A stretch of DNA of 61,839 bases from Flavobacteriaceae bacterium (GTDB lineage Bacteria; Bacteroidota; Bacteroidia; Flavobacteriales; Flavobacteriaceae). The stretch lies in assembly GCA_947451475.1 (NCBI GenBank), contig CANFZC010000007.1, positions 1 to 61,839 on the forward strand, read 5' to 3'. How positions within the stretch are numbered: position 1 is the first letter of the stretch; every line of letters starts with the position of its first letter. Below the pieces are notes generated by a model, which had not been told where the DNA came from, searched no databases, and saw nothing but the letters and a program-made list of their open reading frames with translations. Below, in pieces: positions 1 through 11,021 of this stretch. Both the position numbers and the translations under genes were made by a program.

Positions 1-1028
1 TGTATTATTTTCTTTGACTCTATATTTAAAAGGCCATTTTGCTGTTCTGGATTAAAACCTGTAGCAATTATAGTAACGGCAATAGCTTCACCTAAGGTCT
101 CGTCTTCACCAACTCCCATAATGATGTTGGCATTATGACCGGCCTCTGATTGAATATAATCATTGATTTCTCCGATTTCGTCGATAGTAATTTCGTTAGA
201 ACCCGAAACGATAAGCAACAATACGTTTTTGGCACCTGTGATTTTATTATCATTTAACAAAGGAGAATCTAGCGCTGAAATGATAGCTTCCTTTGCACGA
301 TTATCTCCTGTAGCTGTAGCAGAACCCATAATAGCTCTTCCGCTATCAGAAAGCACCGTTTTGGCATCTTTCAAGTCAATATTTTGTGTGTAATGATGTG
401 TTATTACCTCTGCAATTCCACGAGAAGCTGTAGCTAACACTTCATCTGCTTTAGAGAATCCGGCTTTAAAACCTAAGTTACCGTATACTTCTCTTAATTT
501 ATTGTTATTGATAACAATCAAAGAATCAACTTGTTTTCTCAATTTTTCAACACCTAACTCGGCTTGGTCTTGACGAACTTTACCTTCAAACTGAAACGGC
601 ATAGTCACAATTCCAACGGTAAGAATCCCTCTTTCTTTAGCCAATTGAGCAATTACTGGAGCAGCACCTGTTCCTGTACCGCCACCCATACCTGCGGTTA
701 TGAATACCATTTTAGTATTGGTATCTAACATTTGCTCAATATCAGCGATACTTTCTAGCGCTGATTGTTGTCCTACATCAGGATTTGCACCGGCCCCAAG
801 GCCTTCAGTTAAGTTCACTCCTAACTGAATTTTATTAGGCACTGCACTGTTTTGAAGTGCTTGTGAGTCTGTATTACAAACTATAAAATCAACTCCTTTT
901 ATTCCTTGTTTAAACATGTGATTGATCGCGTTGCTTCCGCCGCCACCAACTCCGATTACTTTTATCACATTTGATTGATTCTTTGGTAAATCAAATGAGA
1001 TACTTCCAAATTCTGAGTTGCTTATCAT
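1..1028 (-). CDS. ftsZ: Cell division GTPase FtsZ (3' end beyond window)
   Basis: This is the tubulin-like GTPase that polymerises into the Z-ring and recruits the divisome at midcell. The 342 codons in the window cover the whole GTPase core. A glycine-rich loop GGGGSNA lies at residues 28-34 and the tubulin signature GGGTGTG at 115-121. The ATG at 1028 is the natural start: it gives the usual short N-terminal extension before the core and lies 38 bases after the ftsA stop. The variable linker and the C-terminal FtsA-binding peptide are cut off by the window edge, so the total length is unknown. It is the last visible gene of the dcw operon. Identity is very secure. Confidence 0.97.
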   Translation of the reverse strand, partial: MISNSEFGSISFDLPKNQSNVIKVIGVGGGGSNAINHMFKQGIKGVDFIVCNTDSQALQNSAVPNKIQLGVNLTEGLGAGANPDVGQQSALESIADIEQMLDTNTKMVFITAGMGGGTGTGAAPVIAQLAKERGILTVGIVTMPFQFEGKVRQDQAELGVEKLRKQVDSLIVINNNKLREVYGNLGFKAGFSKADEVLATASRGIAEVITHHYTQNIDLKDAKTVLSDSGRAIMGSATATGDNRAKEAIISALDSPLLNDNKITGAKNVLLLIVSGSNEITIDEIGEINDYIQSEAGHNANIIMGVGEDETLGEAIAVTIIATGFNPEQQNGLLNIESKKII

Positions 1029-1066
1029 ACTATTTTGGTGTTTGTTAGGTTTTAATCTGTATATGC

Positions 1067-2464
1067 TTATTCTGCGTTATCTAAAAAATCTTTAATCTTG
1101 TCTACATAGCGATCAAAAAATGATCTTCTTATTTTACCTTCTGTAGTTTCTGAAGCAATAGTGGTTACAGGCAATTCTTCTTCAACATGTAAATGATTTT
1201 GAATTTCTTCTTCTTTATCCTCAATGACAGGCTGAAAAACAACTTGCGTTGGAACTTCACTTACTACTTCTTTTTTCAATTCAATTTTGTATGCACTATT
1301 TGAATTGTTTTCTATGCTATTCATCACCAAACCAACTGCTGTTGCGAATAAAGGGCTTGAAATCTCCTCACTTGAATTCCCTGCTAAATGTTCGTTTGGA
1401 TAGCCAATTCTAGTATCCATGCCCGTAATATATTCTACCAACTGTTTAATGTGTTGCAGTTGCGAACCTCCACCTGTCAATACAATCCCTGCAATCAATT
1501 TTTTGCGAGGATCTTCATGCCCATAGGCTTTAATTTCAGTGAATACTTGCTCAATAATTTCGACAACACGTGCGTGAATTATTTTGGATAGATTCTTTAA
1601 AGAAATTTCTTTTGGATCTCTTCCTCTTAAACCTGGAATTGAAACAATCTCGTTATCTTTATTTTCGCCTGGCCATGCAGAACCAAATTTGGTTTTTAAT
1701 AATTCTGCTTGTTTTTCAATAATAGAGCACCCTTCTTTAATATCATCTGTTATAACATTACCACCAAAAGGCACAACGGCAGTATGACGAATGATGCCAT
1801 CTTTGAAAATGGCTAAATCTGTAGTGCCACCTCCTATATCAATCAAAGCAACTCCAGCTTCTTTTTCTTCTTGACTCAAAACAGCATCTGCGGAAGCTAA
1901 TGGTTCAAGTGTTAAACCTGATAATTCAATACCTGAACTTTGAATACATCTCCCCACATTTCTGATAGAAGAAGCTTGCCCTACAACAACGTGGAAACTA
2001 GCCTCCAATCTTGCCCCATACATTCCTATTGGCTCTTTAATTTCTGTTTGACCATCAATTTTAAATTCTTGCGGCAAAACGTGAATAATTTCTTCACCTG
2101 GAAGCATCGCCAATTTATTCACTTGATCGATCAATAATTGAATATCTTTTCCGCTGATAACTTCTTCTGGATTATTTCTTATTACATAATCAGTATGTTG
2201 AATACTACGAATATGCTGACCTGCAATACCAACCACGACATCGTTAATTTTATAACCCGAATTATTCTCAGCTTCAAGAACAGCTTGTTGGATGGACTGA
2301 ATCGTCTGTGTTATATTATTAACTACTCCACGCGCCACTCCTAGACTTTTGGATTTACCTACACCCAAAATTTCTAATTTACCATACTCATTCTTCTTGC
2401 CTATCATGGCAACAATTTTGGTGGTCCCAATGTCTAATCCTACTGCAATATTCTCTTTTTCCAT
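1067..2464 (-). CDS. ftsA: Cell division protein FtsA
   Basis: FtsA is an actin-like ATPase that tethers FtsZ filaments to the inner membrane. The phosphate-1 motif GLDIGTTK is at residues 9-16, a phosphate-2 type segment LIDIGGGTTDLAIF lies mid-protein, and TGGGSQL marks the adenosine site. The last ~20 residues (RRSFFDRYVDKIKDFLDNAE) form a plausible amphipathic membrane-targeting helix. A charged, low-conservation linker precedes that helix, which makes the protein (465 aa) longer than the ~420 aa E. coli form; this is common in Bacteroidetes. It lies 6 bases after ftsQ and 38 before ftsZ, in the order expected for a dcw cluster. Confidence 0.97.
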   Translation of the reverse strand: MEKENIAVGLDIGTTKIVAMIGKKNEYGKLEILGVGKSKSLGVARGVVNNITQTIQSIQQAVLEAENNSGYKINDVVVGIAGQHIRSIQHTDYVIRNNPEEVISGKDIQLLIDQVNKLAMLPGEEIIHVLPQEFKIDGQTEIKEPIGMYGARLEASFHVVVGQASSIRNVGRCIQSSGIELSGLTLEPLASADAVLSQEEKEAGVALIDIGGGTTDLAIFKDGIIRHTAVVPFGGNVITDDIKEGCSIIEKQAELLKTKFGSAWPGENKDNEIVSIPGLRGRDPKEISLKNLSKIIHARVVEIIEQVFTEIKAYGHEDPRKKLIAGIVLTGGGSQLQHIKQLVEYITGMDTRIGYPNEHLAGNSSEEISSPLFATAVGLVMNSIENNSNSAYKIELKKEVVSEVPTQVVFQPVIEDKEEEIQNHLHVEEELPVTTIASETTEGKIRRSFFDRYVDKIKDFLDNAE

Positions 2465-2470
2465 AATCTT

Positions 2471-3193
2471 CTATTTAATGCATACCACTTGCTTGGTAAA
2501 CTTCAAGTTGATTCTTGTATATTTATTCAAAGTGCTATCTAAAACTGCCTTTTGAAAAAATGCTTTATAATTTTTAAATTTTCGCTCGATGTTGATAGTT
2601 CTTCCAAAATCGATTTGAAAATCATAATTTCTATTCGCCATAATCAGGCTACCGTTAGGCAAAACTTGCACACCTATGATGTTTTTTTTCAAAAACTCAT
2701 CTTTATCAATCATCCGTAAAACTTCAGATAATTTTTCCTTTTTTACTACTGCAATCTCCCCCGATAGTAGCGGAACTCTGGCTGTATAATTATCTGATAA
2801 TGGCATACTATTTCCCTCATAATCAATATAAAAAGAACCTGCCTCGTCAAACACTCTTCCAATGGGTGTTTTTTGTTTCACCACCGCTTTTAAAACCCCA
2901 TCAACACTGACAAAAACATCTGCTTTTTGGATCATCTCCTGCTTGTTGATGGACTTTTCCAATTTATTCAAATCTAAATCAACTTTATTTAAAGTTTTTA
3001 GGTCCGTATTTTTTTCTATTAACAATTTATTAACCGTTTCCTCCTTCAAAAAAAGGGTGTTTTCACCCACAAAAACTACCTCTGTCTTTTTTATTTTTGT
3101 TAGTGCATTTCGATGAGAAGCGAATGAATACAGGAAGATTACAACTGCAAACATCAACACTAATCGAATATTTATCCAGGTAAAAATCTTCAT
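2471..3193 (-). CDS. ftsQ: Cell division protein FtsQ
   Basis: This is a bitopic membrane protein of the divisome that in other bacteria links FtsL/FtsB to the early ring. The protein (240 aa) has one N-terminal transmembrane segment (about residues 10-27) and a periplasmic part. The first ~75 residues after the membrane fit a POTRA-like domain, followed by a beta domain. Sequence divergence is high, as is usual for this family, so the call rests on size, topology and position between murC and ftsA. The start codon overlaps the murC stop by 4 bases, indicating translational coupling. Confidence 0.88.
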   Translation of the reverse strand: MKIFTWINIRLVLMFAVVIFLYSFASHRNALTKIKKTEVVFVGENTLFLKEETVNKLLIEKNTDLKTLNKVDLDLNKLEKSINKQEMIQKADVFVSVDGVLKAVVKQKTPIGRVFDEAGSFYIDYEGNSMPLSDNYTARVPLLSGEIAVVKKEKLSEVLRMIDKDEFLKKNIIGVQVLPNGSLIMANRNYDFQIDFGRTINIERKFKNYKAFFQKAVLDSTLNKYTRINLKFTKQVVCIK

Positions 3194-4530
3194 GATAAAG
3201 CCTCTTTAATTTTTGGAACTAATTCACCAATATCACCAGCGCCAATTGTAACAATTATTTTAGCTTCGCTAGCTAAAATGGAGGGTATTAATTCAGATTT
3301 TGAACTCAATTTCTTATTTGGATTTTCTATCTTGGAAAGCAGCCAATTTGAGGTAACTCCTTCCATTGGCAATTCTCTTGCTGGATAAATATCTAACAAT
3401 AAAATTTGGTCAAACTGAGACAAACTTTTTGCAAAATCATCAACAAAATCCTTAGTTCTGCTAAATAAATGAGGTTGAAATATTGCTAGTACTTTATCAT
3501 TTGGATATAGCTCACGAACTGCTTGATGCACGGCATTAATTTCTGTAGGATGATGTGCATAATCATCGATATACACCAATTCATCTGACTTAATTTGATA
3601 AGAAAATCGACGTTGTATTCCTTTAAATGAAGCCAAGGCTCTAGCAACGGACTCGGTTGGGGTACCATAAGTTTTAGCCATCGCTAAAGCCATCAAGGCA
3701 TTCATTAAATTGTGTTTTCCTGGCAAACTAAAATGTAAATTTTCAATGATGTCAGTTGGAGTTTGAACATCAAAAACATAAAATCCATTTTCGATACGAA
3801 TATTAAATGCCTTAAAGGTCGAATCTTCATCGATTCCCACAGTACAACCATCTAAGGGCAGTCCCTTTGGAACGAATAGATTATTTTTATCTTCTACTTT
3901 ATCTGCAAATTCACGAAACGAATCTTCAATCGCATTTTTATCTCCGTATATATCTAAATGATCTGCATCCATTGAAGTTACACAGGCAATGTTTGGGTGC
4001 AAATGCAAAAAAGAACGATCGAACTCATCGGCCTCCACTACCGTAATAGTTTTTCCATTGCCAATTAAATTAGAATGATAATTTTCTACAATTCCTCCCA
4101 GAAAAGCAGTTACATCAGCACCACTTTCATACAAAATATGACCAAGAATACTGGAAGTAGTTGTTTTTCCATGTGTGCCCGCTACTGCAAAACAAAAGGT
4201 GCCTTTTGTTATTATTCCTAATACTTCAGCTCGCTTTTTTACCACATAATTTCGTTCCAAAAAATAATTCCATTCAGAATGAGAAAAAGGAACGGCAGGC
4301 GTAATAATTACTAACGTATTTTCTTGATAATAGTCTAATGGAATTAAACTGATATTGTCTTCAAAGTGAATGTTCATCCCCGCAGCAATTAACTCATCAG
4401 TCAACATGGTTGGTGTCTTGTCGTAACCTGATACATTTTTTCCAATATTTTGGAAATAACGCGCCAAAGCACTCATTCCGATGCCCCCAATTCCAATAAA
4501 ATAGACGTTATGTATTTGGTTTAAATTCAC
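3190..4530 (-). CDS. murC: UDP-N-acetylmuramate--L-alanine ligase MurC
   Basis: This cytoplasmic ATP-dependent ligase adds L-alanine to UDP-MurNAc, the first step of the stem peptide. A Rossmann-type N-terminus ([11 protein letters not shown], residues ~13-23) is followed by the Mur-ligase P-loop GTHGKTT near residue 118. Conserved Asp/His residues follow in [12 protein letters not shown] and [11 protein letters not shown]. The length of 446 aa is normal. It overlaps murG upstream and ftsQ downstream by 4 bases each. All domains are complete and the catalytic motifs intact. Confidence 0.97.
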   Translation of the reverse strand: MNLNQIHNVYFIGIGGIGMSALARYFQNIGKNVSGYDKTPTMLTDELIAAGMNIHFEDNISLIPLDYYQENTLVIITPAVPFSHSEWNYFLERNYVVKKRAEVLGIITKGTFCFAVAGTHGKTTTSSILGHILYESGADVTAFLGGIVENYHSNLIGNGKTITVVEADEFDRSFLHLHPNIACVTSMDADHLDIYGDKNAIEDSFREFADKVEDKNNLFVPKGLPLDGCTVGIDEDSTFKAFNIRIENGFYVFDVQTPTDIIENLHFSLPGKHNLMNALMALAMAKTYGTPTESVARALASFKGIQRRFSYQIKSDELVYIDDYAHHPTEINAVHQAVRELYPNDKVLAIFQPHLFSRTKDFVDDFAKSLSQFDQILLLDIYPARELPMEGVTSNWLLSKIENPNKKLSSKSELIPSILASEAKIIVTIGAGDIGELVPKIKEALS

Positions 4531-5624
4531 TTTTTGTCAATCAATTTAATTATTTCTTCCACTATATCTTTTGTAGCATTTGGTTTCGCTAATTTTTTGA
4601 TATTCTTACTTAGTTCGATTTGTTGATTTTGATTTGAAATGAGATTTAAAAACATTTCTTCAAATTGAATTTCAATTTCACTTTCTCTTAAAAAAAGGGC
4701 CCCTTTTTTATCTACTATTGCTCTTGCATTTTTGGTTTGATGATCTTCTGCCACATTGGGGGATGGAATAAAAATAGTTGGCTTACCAACTAAACATAAT
4801 TCAGAAACAGAAGATGCTCCAGCGCGAGAAATTACAAAATCGGAAGCTGCATAAATCAAATCCATTCTATCTATGAAATCGACAACTTGCACATTTTCAT
4901 TTTCATTGTAACCTAGGTATTCTTCATAATAAAACTTGCCACATTGCCAAAATACCTGAACCCCACTTTTCAAAAGAAAATCCATTTCTTTTGCTATTAA
5001 CTGATTTATCCTTCTGGCTCCTAAACTTCCTCCGAGAATTAATAGCGTTTTTTTATTAGGATCTAATTTAAAATAAGAGATTCCTTCTTGTCTTTTGAAA
5101 TCTACATCTAATAAATCTTGACGAACAGGATTTCCTGTAAAAACAATTTTATCCTTTGGAAAAAAACGATCCAAGTTTTCATATGCTACGCAAATTGAAT
5201 TTGCTTTTTTACTCAATAATTTATTGGTAATTCCTGGAAATGAATTCTGTTCTTGTATTAACGTTGGGATATTAAAACTGTTGGCGGCTTGTAACAATGG
5301 ACCACTAGCAAAACCTCCCGTTCCAATAACTACATCTGGATTAAATCTTCTTATTATCTTTCTCGATTTCCATAAACTATCTATGAGTTTAAAGGGAAAC
5401 ATCATGTTTTGTAATGATAGTTTTCGTTGTAAACCAGCAATCCAAAGCCCTTCAATTTTATATCCAGCTTGGGGCACTTTTTGCATCTCCATTTTATCAT
5501 TTGCTCCTACAAACAAAAACTCGGCTTCAGGAAAACGTGCTTTTAATTCATTAGCAATAGCAATGGCAGGATAGATGTGCCCTCCTGTTCCGCCGCCGCT
5601 TATTATGAATCTTGGTTGTGTCAT
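4527..5624 (-). CDS. murG: UDP-GlcNAc transferase MurG (lipid II synthase)
   Basis: MurG transfers GlcNAc from UDP-GlcNAc to lipid I on the inner face of the cytoplasmic membrane, giving lipid II. The N-terminal glycine loop GGGTGGH (residues 10-16) binds the lipid-linked acceptor. The C-terminal half has the second glycine loop ([12 protein letters not shown]) and the sugar-nucleotide segment [22 protein letters not shown]. It has the typical GT-B length (365 aa). It starts one base after the ftsW stop and overlaps murC by 4 bases, so the three genes are almost certainly co-translated. Confidence 0.97.
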   Translation of the reverse strand: MTQPRFIISGGGTGGHIYPAIAIANELKARFPEAEFLFVGANDKMEMQKVPQAGYKIEGLWIAGLQRKLSLQNMMFPFKLIDSLWKSRKIIRRFNPDVVIGTGGFASGPLLQAANSFNIPTLIQEQNSFPGITNKLLSKKANSICVAYENLDRFFPKDKIVFTGNPVRQDLLDVDFKRQEGISYFKLDPNKKTLLILGGSLGARRINQLIAKEMDFLLKSGVQVFWQCGKFYYEEYLGYNENENVQVVDFIDRMDLIYAASDFVISRAGASSVSELCLVGKPTIFIPSPNVAEDHQTKNARAIVDKKGALFLRESEIEIQFEEMFLNLISNQNQQIELSKNIKKLAKPNATKDIVEEIIKLIDKK

Positions 5625-5625
5625 T

Positions 5626-6915
5626 CTAATTTCTTTTTAAAATAGGCTCCATAGGATTGGCTGTCTCTTCAATAGAAAAGCCTTCTTGCTCAGTCGCTTC
5701 GTCCTCTTGTAATTGTCTATCAATAAGCTTTTGTAACGCCTCTTCCCTTTTTTGTTTTTCGGCTTGCTCTTCTGCAATTTCCTCCTCCTTTTTGGTCACA
5801 CTTAATATTATTCCAAGAGCAATGCATGTCATCCAAATGGAACTTCCTCCTGAACTAATCAATGGCAAAGTTTGACCTGTTACTGGCAACAACTCAACAG
5901 CAACAGCCATGTTGGTTAAAGCTTGAAAAATAATTGGAAACCCTAGGCCAATGACAACAAGCTTTCCAAACAGAGAATTGGCTTTATGCGCTGCAACAAC
6001 AAATCGAAAGAGAAGTAAAAGATACATAGCCATGACTAATAATCCTCCAAACAATCCGTATTCTTCAACAATTATAGCATATATAAAATCAGAGGAAGAC
6101 TGGGGTAAAAAGTTCTTTTGAACACTCTTTCCTGGCCCTAGACCATAAATTCCTCCTGATGCTATTGCAATTTTTGCTTTCTCTATTTGGTAATCATCTT
6201 CATCTGATTTATTACTTGTGAAGTTATCTATACGACTAATCCAAGTATCAACCCGATTTGGAAATGCTCCTGGAAATGCTTTGGCAACAAGAATAAAAAA
6301 AAACAAACCCAAAATTCCTGCCCCTATAATGATTCCAATATATTTAAGAGGATATTTTCCAATAAAAGTCAACATCATCACCATAGAAAAAATTAATGCC
6401 GCAGTAGATAAATTTGCCGGAAGAATTAATATAATGGTTATAAAAACAGGAAGCCATAATTCCCATAAAGAAGACTGAAAAGTGACAGGGGTTTCTCTTG
6501 TCTTAGACAAATACCTTGCAACAAAAACGTATAATACAATTGAGGCTAAAGTTGATGTTTGAAATGTAATTCCAATAAAAGGAATTTGAATCCAACGACT
6601 TGCATTGGCGCCATCAATTACAGTTCCTTTTAATAAAGTATAGATCAAGAGTAGCCAAACGACAGGCAACAATAATCTTGAAATAGTTCTAAAATAGTGG
6701 TACGGAACCTTATGAACTTTATACAATATAAAAAACCCAACAAAAACTTGCGCTCCATGCTTTAAAAGATACGTTAACGCATTTCCAGAACCATGACGCA
6801 TATAAGCTAAGTTACTACTTGCGCTAAAAACAGGCATAAAAGAAAATAGAGCCAACAGAGCCACGAATGCCCAAATAACTTTATCTCCTTTAAGACTATA
6901 AATTAGCTCCTTCAT
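5626..6915 (-). CDS. ftsW: FtsW/RodA/SpoVE-family peptidoglycan polymerase
   Basis: This is a SEDS-family polytopic membrane protein (429 aa, about ten hydrophobic segments). It polymerises lipid II into glycan strands together with a class B PBP, here most likely the FtsI encoded upstream. Family features include the loop [18 protein letters not shown] with the downstream [13 protein letters not shown] segment, and [10 protein letters not shown] near the C-terminus. The last ~50 residues are a charged Glu/Lys/Gln-rich cytoplasmic tail. The gene sits between murD (7-base gap) and murG (1-base gap). The position in the dcw cluster favours FtsW over RodA. Confidence 0.94.
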   Translation of the reverse strand: MKELIYSLKGDKVIWAFVALLALFSFMPVFSASSNLAYMRHGSGNALTYLLKHGAQVFVGFFILYKVHKVPYHYFRTISRLLLPVVWLLLIYTLLKGTVIDGANASRWIQIPFIGITFQTSTLASIVLYVFVARYLSKTRETPVTFQSSLWELWLPVFITIILILPANLSTAALIFSMVMMLTFIGKYPLKYIGIIIGAGILGLFFFILVAKAFPGAFPNRVDTWISRIDNFTSNKSDEDDYQIEKAKIAIASGGIYGLGPGKSVQKNFLPQSSSDFIYAIIVEEYGLFGGLLVMAMYLLLLFRFVVAAHKANSLFGKLVVIGLGFPIIFQALTNMAVAVELLPVTGQTLPLISSGGSSIWMTCIALGIILSVTKKEEEIAEEQAEKQKREEALQKLIDRQLQEDEATEQEGFSIEETANPMEPILKRN

Positions 6916-6922
6916 AACAAAA

Positions 6923-8260
6923 CTATAGATTTTGAACCGCTACTTTGAATTGTCGTCCTCTATCCTCATAATTTTGAAACAAATCAAAACTTGCACAAGC
7001 AGGCGATAATAAAACAACATCTCCTTTTTCTGCAATATGACTAGCAGTATTTACTGCATCACGCATATTGTCAACTTCGACCATCATATCTACTACATTT
7101 CCAAAAGCATCTACAATCTTTTTATTATCTACACCCAAACAAATAATTGCCTTTACTTTTTCACGCACTAATGACATCAACTCATGATAATCATTTCCTT
7201 TATCAACTCCTCCTACTATCCAGACTGTAGGAACGGTCATACTATCTAAAGCAAAGAATGTTGCATTTACATTTGTTGCCTTACTATCATTTATATACTG
7301 CACATTTTGAATTTTAAGCACTTTTTCCAAACGATGCTCTACCCCTTGGAAATTGGACAAACTTTCACGAATTGTTTCCTTTCTGATTTTCATCAACTGG
7401 GCAACAGAAGTTGCTGCCATTGCGTTTTTCATGTTGTGTTTTCCTTCCAATGAAACCTCTCCAGTTTTCATTTCAAATTCCTCGTTGTTGATGATAATAT
7501 CCATAGTGTCGTTTTTTATAAATGCTCCTATTTCAAAAGTTTTAGTTAATGAAAATGGAATTAATTTTGCTTTTGTTTTATTTTGTTTGAACCATTCTGA
7601 AATCGCTTCATCATCAGCATCATAAATGAGAAAATCATCTTCTGTTTGGTTCATAGTAATTCTAAATTTTGATGCTATGTAATTTTCATATTTATATTCA
7701 TAGCGATCTAAATGATCAGGGCTTATATTTGTTAAAATAGCGATATCGGGTTTATAATTAAAAATTCCATCTAATTGAAAACTACTTAACTCTAACACAT
7801 AATAGTCATAGTTTTCTTCGGCTACTTGCCACGCAAAACTTTTCCCTATATTGCCCCCTAAACCCACATTTAATCCACCTTCCTTAAGTAAATGATAGGT
7901 CAACATTGTTGTTGTAGTTTTCCCATTACTACCTGTTATCCCTATAGTCTTTGCTTTAGTATAATTGGCGGCAAATTCTATTTCAGATATTACAGGTATT
8001 TGCTTTTCTAACAATTTCCTTACAATAGTAGATTTTTCAGGAATACCTGGGCTTTTCATCACCAAATCGGCATTAAGCATTAACTCAACTGTATGCTTTT
8101 CTTCTTCCCAATTAATCTCATTTTTATTAAGAACGTCTTTATAATTATCTTTTATTTTTCCAAAATCAGATACGAAAACATCAAACCCTTGTTTCTTTCC
8201 TAATATGGCTGTTCCGACACCACTTTCTCCTCCGCCTAGGACTATTAATCGCTTCATCAC
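6923..8260 (-). CDS. murD: UDP-N-acetylmuramoylalanine--D-glutamate ligase MurD
   Basis: MurD adds D-glutamate to UDP-MurNAc-L-Ala in the cytoplasm. The N-terminal uracil-binding domain starts with a nucleotide-binding glycine loop (LGGGESGVGTA). The ATP loop GSNGKTTT, the segment LTNISPDHLDRY and the C-terminal INDSKATN follow in the expected order. The length of 445 aa is normal. There is a 66-base gap to mraY upstream and a 7-base gap to ftsW. The start near 8260 gives the typical Mur-ligase N-terminus directly before the glycine loop. Confidence 0.97.
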   Translation of the reverse strand: MMKRLIVLGGGESGVGTAILGKKQGFDVFVSDFGKIKDNYKDVLNKNEINWEEEKHTVELMLNADLVMKSPGIPEKSTIVRKLLEKQIPVISEIEFAANYTKAKTIGITGSNGKTTTTMLTYHLLKEGGLNVGLGGNIGKSFAWQVAEENYDYYVLELSSFQLDGIFNYKPDIAILTNISPDHLDRYEYKYENYIASKFRITMNQTEDDFLIYDADDEAISEWFKQNKTKAKLIPFSLTKTFEIGAFIKNDTMDIIINNEEFEMKTGEVSLEGKHNMKNAMAATSVAQLMKIRKETIRESLSNFQGVEHRLEKVLKIQNVQYINDSKATNVNATFFALDSMTVPTVWIVGGVDKGNDYHELMSLVREKVKAIICLGVDNKKIVDAFGNVVDMMVEVDNMRDAVNTASHIAEKGDVVLLSPACASFDLFQNYEDRGRQFKVAVQNL

Positions 8261-8326
8261 TTTAATTTTATTTTTGCATTCTAACGCTATACATTTTTAT
8301 AAAAAATGTTTTCAATGTTCATTACA

Positions 8327-9553
8327 TTATCTCATTTTCAATGTAACAATAGAGACTATTGCTAACAGTATTGCAACAATCCAAAATCGGGTCACAATCT
8401 TGCTTTCGTGATATCCTTTTTTTTGATAATGATGATGTAATGGTGACATAAGAAAAATTCGTTTCCCTTCACCATAGCGATTTTTTGTATATTTAAAATA
8501 AGACACTTGCAATATCACAGATAAGTTTTCGGCAAAAAAGATTCCGCACAATACCGGTAATAACATTTCTTTCCTAACAGAAATAGCTAATACTGCTATA
8601 ATTCCTCCGATTGTTAAACTCCCTGTATCACCCATAAATACTGACGCTGGATACGAATTATACCATAGAAATCCAATCAACGCCCCAACGAATGCCGAAA
8701 TAAAGACAGTCATTTCTCCTGAGTTGGGGATATACATAATATTAAGATAACTGGATAATATAAGATTACCTGAAACAAATGTAAAAATCCCAAGAGCTAG
8801 TACTGAAATTGCTGAAGTCCCGGCCGCTAAACCATCAATGCCATCAGTTAAGTTGGCACCATTAGAAACTGCAGTAATAATGAATATAACGATTGGAATA
8901 AACACCAACCACGCCCAATTTTCATAACCATCACCTGTCCATTCGATTATCTTAGCATAGTCCAATTCGTTATTTTTCATAAACGGAATAGTAGTCACTG
9001 TTGATTTACTTCCAGTGGGAGCTTGAGAAATTGTACTTTGTGTTTGATTGAAAGTAATAGGAGTATTCGATCTTTCTCTTATAGTTACTCCAGGATTAAA
9101 ATATAAAACTGAACCTACTATTAAGCCTAATCCTACTTGTCCAATAACTTTAAAAATCCCTTTTAGTCCCTGTTTATCCTTTTTGAAAATTTTAATATAA
9201 TCATCGATAAACCCAATAGTTCCCATCCAAAGCGTTGTCACAATTAACAATATGATGTAAATATTATTTAACTTTGTTAAAAGTATAACTGGAATAAGTG
9301 TTGCTATTATTATGATAAGTCCTCCCATTGTAGGCGTACCTGCTTTTTGTGTTTGTCCTTCCAAACCAAGCTCTCTAACTGTTTCTCCTACTTGTTGGTT
9401 TCTTAAAAAAGTAATGATTTTTTTTCCGTAAATGGTAGAAATCATTAATGACAAGATTAAAGCTAAAGCAGATCGGAAAGTAATGTATTGGAATACACCT
9501 GTCCCAGGTATATCCATTGTTTTGTCGAGGTATTCAAATAAATAATATAGCAT
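8327..9553 (-). CDS. mraY: Phospho-MurNAc-pentapeptide transferase MraY
   Basis: This polytopic enzyme transfers phospho-MurNAc-pentapeptide to undecaprenyl phosphate, forming lipid I. Conserved motifs are the aspartates in [24 protein letters not shown] and the histidine cluster [14 protein letters not shown] at the C-terminal side. Around residues 145-205 there is a polar, Ser/Thr-rich insertion between membrane segments. It makes the protein (408 aa) about 45 residues longer than the E. coli enzyme, as is usual in Bacteroidetes. It lies 4 bases after murE. Confidence 0.96.
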   Translation of the reverse strand: MLYYLFEYLDKTMDIPGTGVFQYITFRSALALILSLMISTIYGKKIITFLRNQQVGETVRELGLEGQTQKAGTPTMGGLIIIIATLIPVILLTKLNNIYIILLIVTTLWMGTIGFIDDYIKIFKKDKQGLKGIFKVIGQVGLGLIVGSVLYFNPGVTIRERSNTPITFNQTQSTISQAPTGSKSTVTTIPFMKNNELDYAKIIEWTGDGYENWAWLVFIPIVIFIITAVSNGANLTDGIDGLAAGTSAISVLALGIFTFVSGNLILSSYLNIMYIPNSGEMTVFISAFVGALIGFLWYNSYPASVFMGDTGSLTIGGIIAVLAISVRKEMLLPVLCGIFFAENLSVILQVSYFKYTKNRYGEGKRIFLMSPLHHHYQKKGYHESKIVTRFWIVAILLAIVSIVTLKMR

Positions 9554-9557
9554 ATGG

Positions 9558-11021
9558 TTACTTATTTAGTTGTTCTAAAAGTTCTTTTACAATTTTCATA
9601 TCATCGAAGTCATGGCGAACCCCATTTACTTCCTGATATGTTTCGTGCCCTTTACCGGCAATTAGTATTATATCGTTTGGCCCAGCCAATTGACAAGCTG
9701 TTTTTATTGCTTGCTTTCTATCAACTATTGCCAATGTTCTCTTTTGGTGTTGCAGTTCTACCCCTTTTTCCATATCTGCAATAATATCAATAGGGTCTTC
9801 GGTTCTTGGGTTGTCTGAAGTAATGATAACTTTATTGCTCAATGAACTAGCAATGTGTGCCATTATCGGTCGTTTAGCTTTATCTCTGTCACCCCCGCAA
9901 CCAACAACTGTAATTAGTTGTTCATTGTTTGTGCGAATGTCATTAATTGTGTTTAATACATTTTCAAGTGCATCTGGAGTATGTGCATAATCAACTATCG
10001 CAGTGATGCTATTACTAGACACTATAAATTGGAAACGTCCTGAAACACTTTCCAGTTCAGATAATAATCTTAAAACTTCCAATTTATCCAAACCTAATTC
10101 TACAGCAACACCATAAATAGCTAATAAATTATATGCATTAAAAGTCCCTATTAATCTCACCCAAACTTCATTTTCATTGATTTTAAGCAATAATCCTGAC
10201 AATTGATTCTCTAAAATCTGTGCTTTATAATCTGCATAGGATTTCAAAGCATAGGTCAATTTTCGAGCAGAAGTATTTTGCAACATAATCAACCCATTTT
10301 TGTCATCAATATTGGTTAATGCGAAAGCATTTTTTGTCAAATGATCAAAAAATGATTTTTTAACATCTCGGTAATGCGCAAACGTTGGATGGTAATCTAA
10401 ATGATCGTGTGACAAATTGGTAAACACACCGCCAGCGAACTGTAACCCATCAGTTCGCTTTTGATGAATGCCGTGTGAACTTACTTCCATGAAGCAATAT
10501 TCTACGCCTACAGTATTCATTTCAGCCAAATAATAATTGATAGTCAATGAATCTGGCGTTGTGTGTGTTGCTTTATATTCAATTTCATCCACCATAATTT
10601 TAACAGTGGAAAGTAAACCTACTTTATATCCCGCTTTTTTAAATAATTGGTACAATAGTGAGGCAATGGTTGTTTTACCATTTGTACCCGTAATACCTAC
10701 TAATTTTAAATTTTGGGAAGGATTATTATAATAATTAGAAGCTAAAAAGGCTAAAGCTTCATTAGTATCTTTAACTTGTATATATGTAATACCCGTTATA
10801 ATTACTTCAGGCATTGAATCGCAAACAATAGCAACAGCACCTAAATTAATCGCCTTTTCTATAAACAAATGACCGTCTGATACTGTTCCACGTATTGCCA
10901 CAAACATATCATTTTCTTTAACTAATCGAGAATCGAATTCAATTTTATGAATAGCTATTTCAGTCGAACCCTTTACGACTTCAATTGCTACTTTATATAA
11001 TATTTCTTTTAAAATAATCAC
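9558..11021 (-). CDS. murE: UDP-MurNAc-tripeptide synthetase MurE (meso-DAP type)
   Basis: MurE adds the third stem-peptide residue in the cytoplasm. The ATP loop [10 protein letters not shown] lies near residue 110 and LSHDHLDYH follows. The C-terminal DNPRTEDP contains the DNPR motif that in this family marks meso-diaminopimelate as substrate, rather than lysine. From this I infer DAP-type peptidoglycan. The length of 487 aa is normal. It overlaps ftsI by 4 bases at its start and is 4 bases from mraY. Confidence 0.96.
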   Translation of the reverse strand: MIILKEILYKVAIEVVKGSTEIAIHKIEFDSRLVKENDMFVAIRGTVSDGHLFIEKAINLGAVAIVCDSMPEVIITGITYIQVKDTNEALAFLASNYYNNPSQNLKLVGITGTNGKTTIASLLYQLFKKAGYKVGLLSTVKIMVDEIEYKATHTTPDSLTINYYLAEMNTVGVEYCFMEVSSHGIHQKRTDGLQFAGGVFTNLSHDHLDYHPTFAHYRDVKKSFFDHLTKNAFALTNIDDKNGLIMLQNTSARKLTYALKSYADYKAQILENQLSGLLLKINENEVWVRLIGTFNAYNLLAIYGVAVELGLDKLEVLRLLSELESVSGRFQFIVSSNSITAIVDYAHTPDALENVLNTINDIRTNNEQLITVVGCGGDRDKAKRPIMAHIASSLSNKVIITSDNPRTEDPIDIIADMEKGVELQHQKRTLAIVDRKQAIKTACQLAGPNDIILIAGKGHETYQEVNGVRHDFDDMKIVKELLEQLNK